64,000 nucleotides of DNA from contig NZ_JAEMUX010000037.1 in the NCBI RefSeq assembly GCF_016598475.1, positions 17,129 through 81,128 of the forward strand. Reading direction: 5' to 3'. A model generated the notes under the pieces. That model made no database searches, was not told the origin of the DNA, and saw only the letters and a program-made list of their open reading frames with translations. The position numbers and the translations under genes were made by a program. The first letter of the stretch is position 1, and each line of letters begins with the position of its first letter. Below, piece after piece: positions 39,784 through 47,919 of this stretch. Origin of the DNA: Streptomyces adelaidensis. Its GTDB lineage: Bacteria > Actinomycetota > Actinomycetes > Streptomycetales > Streptomycetaceae.

Positions 39784-41208
39784 TCAGGCGGGCAGGGCGA
39801 AGTCGACGACGCGGAGCGCCGACGGGGTCGTACCGGTGGACTTCACCTGGTACATCACGGACAGGACATTGTCCTGGGCGATCCGGCTCTCGTCGAACAC
39901 GACCTCGCCGAAGGCGTTGAGGCCCGAGCCGTCGTACAGGATCGTCCAGTCGGTGTGACCGGAGGCCGCCGAGGCGCCGGCGATCCGGCCGAACGGGAAG
40001 ATCGCGTAGGCGTTGTTGTACTTGTCCATGACCAGCTTGGTGCGCTGGCTGGAGTTCAGCGGCACCGGTATCTCGGTCTTCGCCCAGGCACCGGAGGAGC
40101 TCTTGCGGACGAGGAAGGCGCGTCCGTTGGCCGTGCGGTTGGCGACGTAGTTCGTCGTGCACTGGCCGAAGCGGCCGGGGACGTAGCTGATGATGGCGTG
40201 CGGCCGGCCGGCCGAGTCGGTCCACTGGCTCTCCTGGTTCATCAGGGAGTGGTCCGGGTTGAGCGCGTCCACGACGAGGCCCGTGTCGGTGACGGCGACC
40301 TTGTCGGAGCCGCCGGTGGTGCCGACGACGGCGCCCGCGTTGTTGCGCCAGGTGCGGCCCAGGTCGTCCGAGTAGACGTAGCCGGTGTCGTGGTTGGTGA
40401 TGCCGCCGCCGTTGCACATCACGGCGCCGTTCTGCTCGCGCCAGGTGAACATGGCGTGCAGCCGCCCGTTGCGGTCGTAGTCGATGCCGTGCAGGTACAT
40501 GTTGCGGACGGTGCTGGAGCCGTGCTCGCTGGTGTACGTGCCGGTGGAGCTGGTCCACTCGCCGAGGTTGGTCCAGGAGGTGCCGTTGTACTCGGCGATG
40601 GCGTTGCGGCCGTTGCCCGAGATACCGACGCGGTAGCTCAGCTGGAGCTTGCCGTCGGGCATCGAGACGAACTGCGGGTAGGTGAACTGCGAGGTGAGGG
40701 CGAGCCCGTCGAGCGTCGACTGGGGGGCGCCGAAGCGGCTCGTGGTCCAGCTGAGCCCGGCCGGGTTGTCCATGAGGCCGGCGACCGACTTGACGTAGGT
40801 GAAGCCGTCGCTGTGCGAGTCCATGTTGAGGTGGAGGCGGCCGTCGACCTTGGAGACGCCCATCGAGATGACGTTGTGGGAGTCGTTGTAGCGCAGCGTG
40901 TGGCCGACCTTGACGGTGGACCAGGTACTGGAGCCGAGGACGCGGCGGCCGACGACGGCGTTGCGGTCGGCGGTGTACCAGACGGCGTACTGGTAGCCCT
41001 TGTAGGTCAGCAGGCCGTTCTTCTGGAACGAGTTGTTGTTGACCAGGCCGTCGTAGGACACGAAGAAGATGGCCTGGCTGTCGAGCAGGGTGTTGCCGGT
41101 CTGGCTGACGGACGGGCCCGGGTCGGCGGCCCGGGCGCTGGTCGCGCCGAGGGCGGGGGTCACCACGGCGCCGGCTAGTGCGGCGCCGAGCAGCGTACGT
41201 CTCTTCAT
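39784..41208 (-). CDS. Tat-exported BNR_4 beta-propeller enzyme, possible rhamnose-releasing polysaccharide lyase
   Basis: 474 residues with a twin-arginine signal (MKRRTLLGAALAGAVVTPAL ... ARA). The body has the BNR_4 pattern: NNNSFQKNGLLTYKGYQYAV, NDSHNVISMGVSKVDGRLHL, MDSHSDGFTYVKSVAG, TYPQFVSMPDGKLQLSYRVG, RNMYLHGIDYDRNGRLHAMF, GYVYSDDLGRTWRNNAG. BNR_4 propellers include polysaccharide lyase families such as PL24/25 (ulvan) and, as I recall, PL42 L-rhamnose-alpha-1,4-D-glucuronate lyase, which frees rhamnose from gum arabic. Its place in a rhamnose operon, between RhaM and the repressor, makes a rhamnose-releasing lyase the best hypothesis; catalytic residues were not verified. Confidence 0.75.
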   Translation of the reverse strand: MKRRTLLGAALAGAVVTPALGATSARAADPGPSVSQTGNTLLDSQAIFFVSYDGLVNNNSFQKNGLLTYKGYQYAVWYTADRNAVVGRRVLGSSTWSTVKVGHTLRYNDSHNVISMGVSKVDGRLHLNMDSHSDGFTYVKSVAGLMDNPAGLSWTTSRFGAPQSTLDGLALTSQFTYPQFVSMPDGKLQLSYRVGISGNGRNAIAEYNGTSWTNLGEWTSSTGTYTSEHGSSTVRNMYLHGIDYDRNGRLHAMFTWREQNGAVMCNGGGITNHDTGYVYSDDLGRTWRNNAGAVVGTTGGSDKVAVTDTGLVVDALNPDHSLMNQESQWTDSAGRPHAIISYVPGRFGQCTTNYVANRTANGRAFLVRKSSSGAWAKTEIPVPLNSSQRTKLVMDKYNNAYAIFPFGRIAGASAASGHTDWTILYDGSGLNAFGEVVFDESRIAQDNVLSVMYQVKSTGTTPSALRVVDFALPA

Positions 41209-41268
41209 CTCGGGGACTCCATTGTCGAACGAGGTGGGGAGGGGGAGGGGGTGCTGCGACGTGGGGGG

Positions 41269-41589
41269 TCAGGCGAGGTGGAACACCTCGGTGAGGGGCT
41301 TCATGGCCTCGTCGGGCCGGGCGCCGTCGAGGGACTCGAAGAACGGCGCCATCTCCTTCTGCCAGCGGGCGTTGACCTCGGCGGCCTCCATGCCGGCGAG
41401 TGCGGCCGGGAAGTCCTCGGTCTCCAGATAGCCGACGAGCAGGCCGTCGTCACGCAGGAAGAGGGAGTAGTTGTGCCAGCCGGTGGCCGAGAGAGCTGCG
41501 AGCATCTCCGGCCACACGGCGGCGTGCCGCTCGCGGTACTCGTCGATCCGGTCCTGTCGGACCTTGAGCAGGAAACAGACGCGCTGCAT
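41269..41589 (-). CDS. rhaM: L-rhamnose mutarotase
   Basis: 106 residues from ATG 41589, with AAGGAG 9 nt upstream. Dimeric ferredoxin-like fold of the RhaM family: MQRVCFLLKVRQDRIDEYRE, then RHAAVWPEMLAALSATGWHN (catalytic His region), YSLFLRDDGLLVGYLETEDF and a C-terminal MAPFFESL. It interconverts alpha- and beta-L-rhamnose so that isomerase and transporter see the right anomer. It is the fifth gene of the leftward rha operon, 41 nt after the binding-protein gene. Confidence 0.93.
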   Translation of the reverse strand: MQRVCFLLKVRQDRIDEYRERHAAVWPEMLAALSATGWHNYSLFLRDDGLLVGYLETEDFPAALAGMEAAEVNARWQKEMAPFFESLDGARPDEAMKPLTEVFHLA

Positions 41590-41629
41590 GAAGTACCGCT
41601 CCTTAGCGGGGAGTTGAAGGAACCGGCGA

Positions 41630-42712
41630 CTAGAAGTCGAACTTGTCGATGTTGTCCTTGTTGAACACGGTCGGCTTGCCGAGGCTGATGACGCCGTCCT
41701 TGCCGATGGTGTACTCGCCCATGGAGCCGGCGGTGAAGGTCTCACCCTCCTTGCCGGTGATCTGGCCGGAGACCAGCGCCACGGAGGTACGGGCGGCCAG
41801 CTCGCCGAGCTTCGACGGGTCCCACAGCTCGAACGCGTCGACGGTGCCGTTCTTGACGTACTTGCGCATGTCGTTCGGGGTGCCGAGGCCGGTCAGCTTG
41901 ACCTTGCCCTTGTACTTGGAGCCCGACAGGTACTGGGCGGCCGCCTTGATGCCGACCGTGGTCGGGGAGATGATGCCCTTCAGGTTCGGGTACTCCTGGA
42001 GCAGGCCCTGGGTCTGCTGGAAGGACTGCTGGGCGTCGTCGTTGCCGTACGCGACCTTGACGAGCTTGATGTCCTTGTACTTCGGGTCGGTCAGCTCGTC
42101 CTTCATGAAGTCGATCCAGGTGTTCTGGTTCGTCGCCGTCTGCGCGGCGGACAGGACCGCGATCTCGCCCTTGTAGCCGATCTGCTCGGCGAGCAGCTGG
42201 ACCTCGGTGCGGCCCAGGTCCTCGGCGCTGGCCTGCGAGACGAAGGCGTTGCGGCACTCGGGCTTGGTGTCCGAGTCGTAGGTGACGACCTTGATGTCGT
42301 TGCTCATGGCCTGCTTGAGCGCGGTGCACAGGGCACCCGGGTCCTGAGCGGAGACGGCCATCGCGTCGACCTGCTGCTGGGTCAGCGTGTTGACGTAGGA
42401 GACCTGGCCGGAGGTGTCCGTGGCGCTGGACGGGCCGACCTCCTTGTAGCTGGAGCCCAGCTCCTTGAGGGCCGCCTCGCCGCCCTTGTCGGCGGAGGTG
42501 AAGTACGGGTTGTTGACCTGCTTCGGCAGGAAGCCGACGGTCAGGCCCTTCTTCAGCTCGGCGTTCGGGTCGGCCTTGCCGGTCGCGGCGGCCGAGGCGG
42601 CGCCGTCCTTGACGTCCTCCTTGGTGGTGCCGCCGCAGGCCGTGGCGGCGAGGGCGAACGAGGTGACGGCGGCCAGTGCCGCACAGGAGCGACGGAGGGT
42701 TGCCTTGCGCAT
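41630..42712 (-). CDS. rhaS: Rhamnose ABC transporter substrate-binding lipoprotein
   Basis: 360 residues. The N-terminus is a lipoprotein signal (AALAAVTSFALAATACGGTT, Cys about residue 26). The mature protein is a type-I periplasmic-binding-protein fold of the ribose/rhamnose group: LTVGFLPKQVNNPYFTSADK, VDAMAVSAQDPGALCTALKQ, DIKVVTYDSDTKPECRNAFV, LKGIISPTTVGIKAAAQYL, VDAFELWDPSKLGELAARTS. The match to RhaS-type proteins and the operon context fix the substrate as L-rhamnose with good probability. It sits in the outer membrane leaflet and delivers sugar to the two permeases. Confidence 0.92.
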   Translation of the reverse strand: MRKATLRRSCAALAAVTSFALAATACGGTTKEDVKDGAASAAATGKADPNAELKKGLTVGFLPKQVNNPYFTSADKGGEAALKELGSSYKEVGPSSATDTSGQVSYVNTLTQQQVDAMAVSAQDPGALCTALKQAMSNDIKVVTYDSDTKPECRNAFVSQASAEDLGRTEVQLLAEQIGYKGEIAVLSAAQTATNQNTWIDFMKDELTDPKYKDIKLVKVAYGNDDAQQSFQQTQGLLQEYPNLKGIISPTTVGIKAAAQYLSGSKYKGKVKLTGLGTPNDMRKYVKNGTVDAFELWDPSKLGELAARTSVALVSGQITGKEGETFTAGSMGEYTIGKDGVISLGKPTVFNKDNIDKFDF

Positions 42713-42782
42713 GAGAGGTCCTTCGGTACGGAGTGACGGGCGGGTGTGCGGGTACGAGGTCGGCGGTGGGGGGCCCAGCTGT

Positions 42783-43796
42783 TCAGGAGACTGGAGTGGG
42801 CGCCTTTGGCACCGGCGCTGAGGCTGCCCTGCGGCCGGCCCTCGCGACGGAGATCTGGCGTGCGACCCGGGGGCCTAGCACGGAGAGAACGAGCAGGACA
42901 CCGGTGACGACGATCTGCGACTGGGCGGAGACGTCCTGCAGGCTCATCACGTTCTGCAGGGTGCCGAGCAGGAACACGCCGGCGATCGCGCCGCCGAGTG
43001 TGCCCTTGCCGCCGTCGAAGTCGATGCCGCCGAGCAACACGGCGGCCACCACCGAGAGTTCGAGGCCCGTCGCGTTGTCGAAGCGGGCGCTGGCGTAGTG
43101 CAGCGCCCAGAAGATGCCGGTGAGGGAGGCCATCAGGCCGGTCACCGTGAACAGGATCAGCTTCTGCCGCTTGACCCGGATGCCGGCGAAGCGCGCGGCT
43201 TCCTCACTGGCGCCGGTCGCGTAGAGGGCGCGCCCGAAGGGGGTGAGGTGCAGGGCGACCACGGCGATGACGAGCAGTACCAGGAAGGGGATGAATGCCT
43301 GCGGGACGAAGCTGTCGCCGATGCGGCCGGCCGCGAAGTCCAGGTACTGGGTGGGGAAGTCGGTCACCGCGTCGGAGCCGAGCACGATCTGTGCGATGCC
43401 CCGGTAGGCGGCGAGGGTGCCGATGGTGACGGCGAGGGAGGGCAGGCCGAGCCGGGTGACCAGCAGGCCGTTGATCAGTCCGCAGACCACGCCGAGCAGC
43501 AGGCAGATCGGGATGATCGCCTCGATGGTCAGGCCCTGGTTCCACAGGGCGCCCATGACCGCGCCGGACAGGCCTGCGGTGGAGGCCACCGACAGGTCGA
43601 TCTCGCCGGCCACCACGAGGAGGGTCATCGGCAGGGCGATCATCGCGATCGGCAGGGTGTTGCCGATGAGGAAGGACAGGTTGAGCGCGTTCCCGAAGCC
43701 GTCGACGGTGGTGAAGGACAGCAGGAGCACGACGATGAGGAGGGCGCCGACGACCGTGTCCCAGCGAATCGCGCGCGACAGTGACAGGTCAGCCAT
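42783..43796 (-). CDS. rhaQ: Rhamnose ABC transporter permease
   Basis: 337 residues with about ten hydrophobic helices. Ribose-type permease motifs: MIALPMTLLVVAGEIDLSVA (the conserved G-x-I-D-L-S), LGLPSLAVTIGTLAAYRGIA, RFDNATGLELSVVAAVLLGG and IDFDGGKGTLGGAIAGVFLL. Its start overlaps the end of the upstream permease by 8 nt. With its partner it forms the transmembrane channel. The C-terminal tail is Arg/Ala-rich. Assignment of Q versus P between the two is arbitrary. Confidence 0.9.
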   Translation of the reverse strand: MADLSLSRAIRWDTVVGALLIVVLLLSFTTVDGFGNALNLSFLIGNTLPIAMIALPMTLLVVAGEIDLSVASTAGLSGAVMGALWNQGLTIEAIIPICLLLGVVCGLINGLLVTRLGLPSLAVTIGTLAAYRGIAQIVLGSDAVTDFPTQYLDFAAGRIGDSFVPQAFIPFLVLLVIAVVALHLTPFGRALYATGASEEAARFAGIRVKRQKLILFTVTGLMASLTGIFWALHYASARFDNATGLELSVVAAVLLGGIDFDGGKGTLGGAIAGVFLLGTLQNVMSLQDVSAQSQIVVTGVLLVLSVLGPRVARQISVARAGRRAASAPVPKAPTPVS

Positions 43797-44829
43797 GGCG
43801 GGCGTTCCTCTTCTTCAGGGCGGTCGCCACCCGCAGCGCGACCACGCGGTCCACGGCGATGGCGAGGATGAGCAGGATGCCGTTGATCGCGAGCACCCAC
43901 ACCGAGCTGACGCCGAGGGCGGGCAGCACGCTGTTGATGGAGGTCAGCAGCAGGGCGCCGAGCGCCGCGCCGTAGACGCTGCCGGAGCCGCCGGTGAAGA
44001 CGACACCGCCGACCACCACCGCGCTGACGACGGTGAGTTCGTAGCCGTTGCCCGTGCTGGAGTCGACGTTGCCGAACCGGGCCAGGTACAGCGCTCCGGC
44101 GAGGCCGGCGAGGGCGCCGCAGAAGGTGTACGCCATCAGGATCCGCTTGCGGACCGGGATGCCGGCGAGGCGGGCCGCCTCCGGGTTGGAGCCGAGCGCG
44201 TACAGCTCGCGCCCGCTGCCGAAGTGCTTCAGGTAGTACGCCGTCGCCACCAGCACCGCCAGGGCGATCAACGCCAGCCACGGCACCGCGTAGATGCCGC
44301 TGGAGCCGAAGTCGATGAAGCTGTCCGGGAGGGCGGAGGCGACGATCTGGCGGGAGCCGACCCAGATCGAGTCGATGCCCCGGATGATGTAGAGCGTGCC
44401 GAGGGTGACGACGAGCGCGGGCACCTGGCCGAGGCTGACGAGCAGTCCGTTCAGCAGACCGAAGCCGATGCCCAGCAGGACCGCGAGGGCCACGGCCACG
44501 ACCGCGTTCCCGCCGCCCTGGAGATACGTACCGGCGGCGAAGGCGCTGATGCCGAGGGTGGAGCCGACCGACAGGTCGACGTTCCTGGTGATGACGACCA
44601 GCGACTGTCCGACGGCGACCAGCACCAGGATGGTCGCGTTGAGCAGCAGGTCCTTGATGCCCTGCTCGGTGAGGAACTCGCTGTTGCCCAGCTGGGTGAC
44701 GACGATCATCACCAGGAAGACGGCCAGGATGGCGAGTTCGCGCATCTTGAAGACGCGGTCCACCAGCCGGGTGCCACTGGACTTGGGCACCTCGGTGACG
44801 GGGGTGTTCTGAGGGGTGGTCACCGTCAT
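43789..44829 (-). CDS. rhaP: Rhamnose ABC transporter permease
   Basis: 346 residues from ATG 44829, which overlaps the stop of the ATPase gene by 4 nt (ATGA). Motifs mirror the second permease: GQSLVVITRNVDLSVGSTLG, LGQVPALVVTLGTLYIIRGI, RFGNVDSSTGNGYELTVVSA, VVVGGVVFTGGSGSVYGAAL. The two permeases are divergent paralogues, as in the Rhizobium rhaSTPQ system. The conserved loop between helices docks the ATPase. Confidence 0.9.
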   Translation of the reverse strand: MTVTTPQNTPVTEVPKSSGTRLVDRVFKMRELAILAVFLVMIVVTQLGNSEFLTEQGIKDLLLNATILVLVAVGQSLVVITRNVDLSVGSTLGISAFAAGTYLQGGGNAVVAVALAVLLGIGFGLLNGLLVSLGQVPALVVTLGTLYIIRGIDSIWVGSRQIVASALPDSFIDFGSSGIYAVPWLALIALAVLVATAYYLKHFGSGRELYALGSNPEAARLAGIPVRKRILMAYTFCGALAGLAGALYLARFGNVDSSTGNGYELTVVSAVVVGGVVFTGGSGSVYGAALGALLLTSINSVLPALGVSSVWVLAINGILLILAIAVDRVVALRVATALKKRNARHG

Positions 44830-46343
44830 GCGGCGGCCCTCCCGGTGGCTGCGGCCATCACGGATTCCTCGGTGGCTTCGGAACGAGGGATCTCGGCGGT
44901 GAGCCGGCCCTCGTGCATCACGAGCACGCGGTCCGCCATACCGAGGATCTCGGGCAGGTCGGAGGAGATCATCAGCACGGCCACCCCGTCGGCGGCCAGC
45001 CGGCTGAGCAGCCGGTGCACCTCGGCCTTGGTACCGACGTCGATGCCCCGGGTGGGCTCGTCGACGATCAGCACCTTGGGGCCGGTGGCGAGCCACTTGG
45101 CGAGGACGACCTTCTGCTGGTTGCCGCCGGACAGCGTGTTGACGGTGTCGGCGATCCGGGCGTACTTCACCTGGAGCTTGACCGCCCAGTCGAGGGAGCG
45201 GCTGCGTTCGGCGCCGCGGTCGACGAGACCCGCCTTGACGGTCGTACGGAGTCCGGTGAGGCCGATGTTCCGCTCGATGGACATGTCCATCACCAGGCCC
45301 TGGGCGCGGCGGTCCTCGGGGACCAGGGCGAGCCCGGCGGTCATGGCGGTGGAGGGGGCGCCGTTCGTGAGCGCCTTCCCGTCCACGTCGACCTCGCCCG
45401 CGTCCCAGCGGTCGATGCCGAAGACGGCCCGCGCGACCTCCGTACGGCCGGCTCCGACGAGGCCGGCCAGGCCGACGATCTCGCCGCGGCGGACGTCGAA
45501 GGAGACGTCGGTGAAGACTCCCTCACGGGTCAGCCGGCGCACGCTGAGCGCGATCTCGCCGGGTTCGACCTCCTGCTTTGGGTACAGCTCGTCGAGGTCG
45601 CGGCCGACCATGCGGCGGACCAGGTCGTCCTCGGTCATGCCGTCGACGGGCTCGCTGGAGATCCAGGCGCCGTCGCGCAGGGTGGTGACCCGCTGGCAGA
45701 TCTGGAAGATCTCCTCCAGCCGGTGGGAGATGAAGAGGACGGCGGAGCCCTGTTCGCGCAGGGTGCGCACGACGCCGAAGAGCCGGGCCACCTCGCTGCC
45801 GGTGAGAGCCGCCGTCGGCTCGTCCATGATCAGGACGCGGGCGTCGAAGGAGAGCGCCTTGGCGATCTCGACGATCTGCTGGTCGGCGATGGACAGGCCG
45901 CGCGCCGGACGGTCCGGGTCGAGTTCGACTCCGAGCCGCTGCATCAGGGCGAGGGTCGCCTCGTGGGTGGCCTTGTGGTCGATGCGACCGAGGGCGCGCC
46001 GGGGCTGGCGGCCCATGAAGATGTTCTCGGCGATCGACAGGTCGGGGAAGAGCGTGGGCTCCTGGTAGATCACGGCGATGCCCGCGTCCCGGGCGTCGGC
46101 CGGGCCGTGGAAGACCGTGGGGGCACCGTCGAGGAGCACCTGACCGGAGTCCGGTCGGTGCACCCCGGCGAGCGTCTTGATCAGGGTCGACTTGCCTGCC
46201 CCGTTCTCCCCGGCGATGGCGTGCACCTCGCCCGGGAACAGTTCGAAGGACACGTCCCGCAGGGCGCGTACGGCGCCGAAGGACTTGGAGATGCCCTGTA
46301 GCGCGAGGACGGGGGCCGGACCCGTGTCGGACGGGTGGGTCAT
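44826..46343 (-). CDS. rhaT: Rhamnose ABC transporter ATP-binding protein (two nucleotide-binding domains)
   Basis: 505 residues, a tandem sugar ABC ATPase. Domain 1 (residues ~10-240) has Walker A AGENGAGKSTLIKTLAG, signature LSIADQQIVEIAKAL and Walker B VLIMDEPTAALTG. Domain 2 (~260-500) has degenerate Walker A LVGAGRTEVARAVFG, signature LSGGNQQKVVLAKWL and Walker B VLIVDEPTRGIDVG. This is the normal asymmetric arrangement. It is the first gene of the leftward operon, 258 nt from rhaI, with a promoter at 46424-46453 and a LacI-type operator at 46398. It contrasts with the broken relative at 4784-6043. Confidence 0.93.
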   Translation of the reverse strand: MTHPSDTGPAPVLALQGISKSFGAVRALRDVSFELFPGEVHAIAGENGAGKSTLIKTLAGVHRPDSGQVLLDGAPTVFHGPADARDAGIAVIYQEPTLFPDLSIAENIFMGRQPRRALGRIDHKATHEATLALMQRLGVELDPDRPARGLSIADQQIVEIAKALSFDARVLIMDEPTAALTGSEVARLFGVVRTLREQGSAVLFISHRLEEIFQICQRVTTLRDGAWISSEPVDGMTEDDLVRRMVGRDLDELYPKQEVEPGEIALSVRRLTREGVFTDVSFDVRRGEIVGLAGLVGAGRTEVARAVFGIDRWDAGEVDVDGKALTNGAPSTAMTAGLALVPEDRRAQGLVMDMSIERNIGLTGLRTTVKAGLVDRGAERSRSLDWAVKLQVKYARIADTVNTLSGGNQQKVVLAKWLATGPKVLIVDEPTRGIDVGTKAEVHRLLSRLAADGVAVLMISSDLPEILGMADRVLVMHEGRLTAEIPRSEATEESVMAAATGRAAA

Positions 46344-46397
46344 GAGGGCTCCTCGACGACGGTCGGTGGCTAGCGAAGAAGCTGCCTCACTGCGCCG

Positions 46398-46409
46398 TGA
46401 AAGGTTTCA
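46398..46409. promoter_or_regulatory. LacI-type operator of the leftward rha operon
   Basis: TGAAA-GG-TTTCA palindrome 15 bp downstream of the predicted -10 of the leftward promoter, near its transcription start. It shares TGAA/TTCA arms with the operator at 46561. Confidence 0.7.
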
Positions 46410-46423
46410 ACTAGGTTGCCGGG

Positions 46424-46453
46424 ACGTTAGGCACCACACGCAGGTCACGTCAA
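46424..46453 (-). promoter_or_regulatory. Sigma-70-type promoter of the rhaT operon
   Basis: Reading leftward: -35 TTGACG (46448-46453), 18-nt spacer, -10 TAACGT (46424-46429). Transcription should start near 46417. Confidence 0.65.
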
Positions 46454-46463
46454 TGGGTTTCGG

Positions 46464-46478
46464 TCGAAATTTTTTCGA
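46464..46478. promoter_or_regulatory. AT-rich palindrome between the divergent rha promoters
   Basis: TCGAAATTTTTTCGA, a perfect 6+3+6 palindrome midway between the two promoters. It may be a third, weaker repressor site or an activator site. Confidence 0.5.
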
Positions 46479-46526
46479 TAGAAGAGGTCACAGGCAAGTC
46501 ACGACGGGTGTAATTGGCCAGAGGGG

Positions 46527-46555
46527 TTGACAGTCCGGCGAGCCGCTCATAGTTT
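46527..46555 (+). promoter_or_regulatory. Sigma-70-type promoter of the rhaI operon
   Basis: -35 TTGACA (46527-46532, perfect), 17-nt spacer, -10 TAGTTT (46550-46555). Expected start near 46562, inside the operator at 46561-46576. Confidence 0.75.
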
Positions 46556-46560
46556 CCCGT

Positions 46561-46576
46561 TCTGAATCGTTTCAGA
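46561..46576. promoter_or_regulatory. LacI-type operator of the rightward rha operon
   Basis: TCTGAATCGTTTCAGA, near-perfect palindrome with central CG, the hallmark of LacI-family operators, overlapping the predicted transcription start of rhaI. Confidence 0.75.
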
Positions 46577-46601
46577 CATCGAAGCCGGTAGGAGCCCTGA
46601 C

Positions 46602-47762
46602 GTGACCGAGCTCGCCGCGGTGAAGGCCGCTCTCAAGACCCAGGCCGTCGAGACGCCGTCGTGGGCGTACGGAAACTCCGGAACCCGCTTCAAGGTGTTC
46701 GCCCAAGAGGGTGTTCCGCGTAATCCCTGGGAGAAACTGGACGACGCCGGCAAGGTCCACGAGTTCACCGGCGTGGCCCCGACGGTCGCCCTGCACATTC
46801 CCTGGGACAAGGTCGAGGACTACGCGGCCCTCTCCAAGCACGCCGAGCAGCGGGGTGTGAAGCTCGGGGCGATCAACTCCAACACCTTCCAGGACGACGA
46901 CTACAAGCTGGGCAGCGTCTGCCATCCGGACGCCTCCGTGCGGCGCAAGGCCGTCGATCACCTGTTGGAGTGCGTCGACATCATGGACGCGACCGGGTCG
47001 CGGGACCTGAAGCTGTGGTTCGCGGACGGTACGAACTATCCCGGCCAGGACGACATCCGTGGCCGGCAGGACCGGCTGGCCGAGGCGCTGGCCGAGGTGT
47101 ACGCGCGGCTCGGGGACGAGCAGCGGATGCTGCTGGAGTACAAGTTCTTCGAGCCGGCCTTCTACTCCACCGATGTGCCGGACTGGGGCACGGCCTACGC
47201 GCACTGCCTGAAGCTCGGGCCGAAGGCGCAGGTCGTCGTCGACACCGGGCATCACGCGCCGGGGACGAACATCGAGTTCATCGTGGCGACGCTGCTGCGG
47301 GAGGGGAAGCTCGGCGCGTTCGACTTCAACTCCCGGTTCTACGCGGACGACGACCTGATGGTGGGCTCGGCCGACCCGTTCCAGCTCTTCCGGATCATGT
47401 ACGAGGTCGTGCGGGGCGGCGGGTTCACTCCCGAGGTCGCGTTCATGCTCGACCAGTGCCACAACATCGAGGCGAAGATCCCGGCGATCATCCGGTCGGT
47501 GATGAATGTGCAGGAGGCCACGGCGAAGGCGCTGCTGGTCGACCGGGAGGCCCTTGCTGTTGCTCAGCAGACCGGGGATGTGCTCGAGGCCAACGCCGTG
47601 GTGATGGACGCGTACAACACCGATGTGCGGCCGTTGCTTCGTGAGGTGCGCAAGGAGATGGGGCTGGACCCCGACCCGATGGCTGCGTACCGGGCGTCCG
47701 GGTGGGCCTCGAAGATCGTTGAGGAGCGGGTAGGTGGAGAGCAGGCGGGTTGGGGGGCGTGA
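46602..47762 (+). CDS. rhaI: L-rhamnose isomerase
   Basis: 386 residues from GTG 46602, with AGGAG 8 nt upstream. It belongs to the Pseudomonas-type L-rhamnose isomerase family (TIM barrel, xylose-isomerase-like), not E. coli RhaA. Key segments: PSWAYGNSGTRFKVFAQEGV, LKLWFADGTNYPGQDDIRGR, RMLLEYKFFEPAFYSTDVPD (catalytic Glu), VVVDTGHHAPGTNIEFIVA (metal His/Asp), FDFNSRFYADDDLMVGSADP (metal Asp). It converts L-rhamnose to L-rhamnulose. First gene of the rightward catabolic operon, with its own promoter and LacI operator. Confidence 0.95.
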   Translation: MTELAAVKAALKTQAVETPSWAYGNSGTRFKVFAQEGVPRNPWEKLDDAGKVHEFTGVAPTVALHIPWDKVEDYAALSKHAEQRGVKLGAINSNTFQDDDYKLGSVCHPDASVRRKAVDHLLECVDIMDATGSRDLKLWFADGTNYPGQDDIRGRQDRLAEALAEVYARLGDEQRMLLEYKFFEPAFYSTDVPDWGTAYAHCLKLGPKAQVVVDTGHHAPGTNIEFIVATLLREGKLGAFDFNSRFYADDDLMVGSADPFQLFRIMYEVVRGGGFTPEVAFMLDQCHNIEAKIPAIIRSVMNVQEATAKALLVDREALAVAQQTGDVLEANAVVMDAYNTDVRPLLREVRKEMGLDPDPMAAYRASGWASKIVEERVGGEQAGWGA

Positions 47763-47826
47763 CCGCTGCGCTGGGCTGAAGCCGATTGCTGCCTCTCGTC
47801 TGCCGGGTAACCGCCGGTCGCAGGCT

Positions 47827-47880
47827 GCGGGCCGGTTGTGGCTGGTCGCGCAGTTCCCCGCGCCCCTTTGGGCGCCGCAG
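47827..47880. repeat. Dispersed Streptomyces-type intergenic repeat, copy 2
   Basis: GTGGCTGGTCGCGCAGTTCC then CCGCGCCCCTTTGGGCGC, in the 157-nt gap between rhaI and the aldolase gene. It matches copy 1 at 21943-21992 over the core. The 3' part can fold (GCGCCC with GGGCGC). Confidence 0.75.
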
Positions 47881-47919
47881 TCCCCCTAGTACATACGTCA
47901 CCGTAAGGATTGATCGCAC

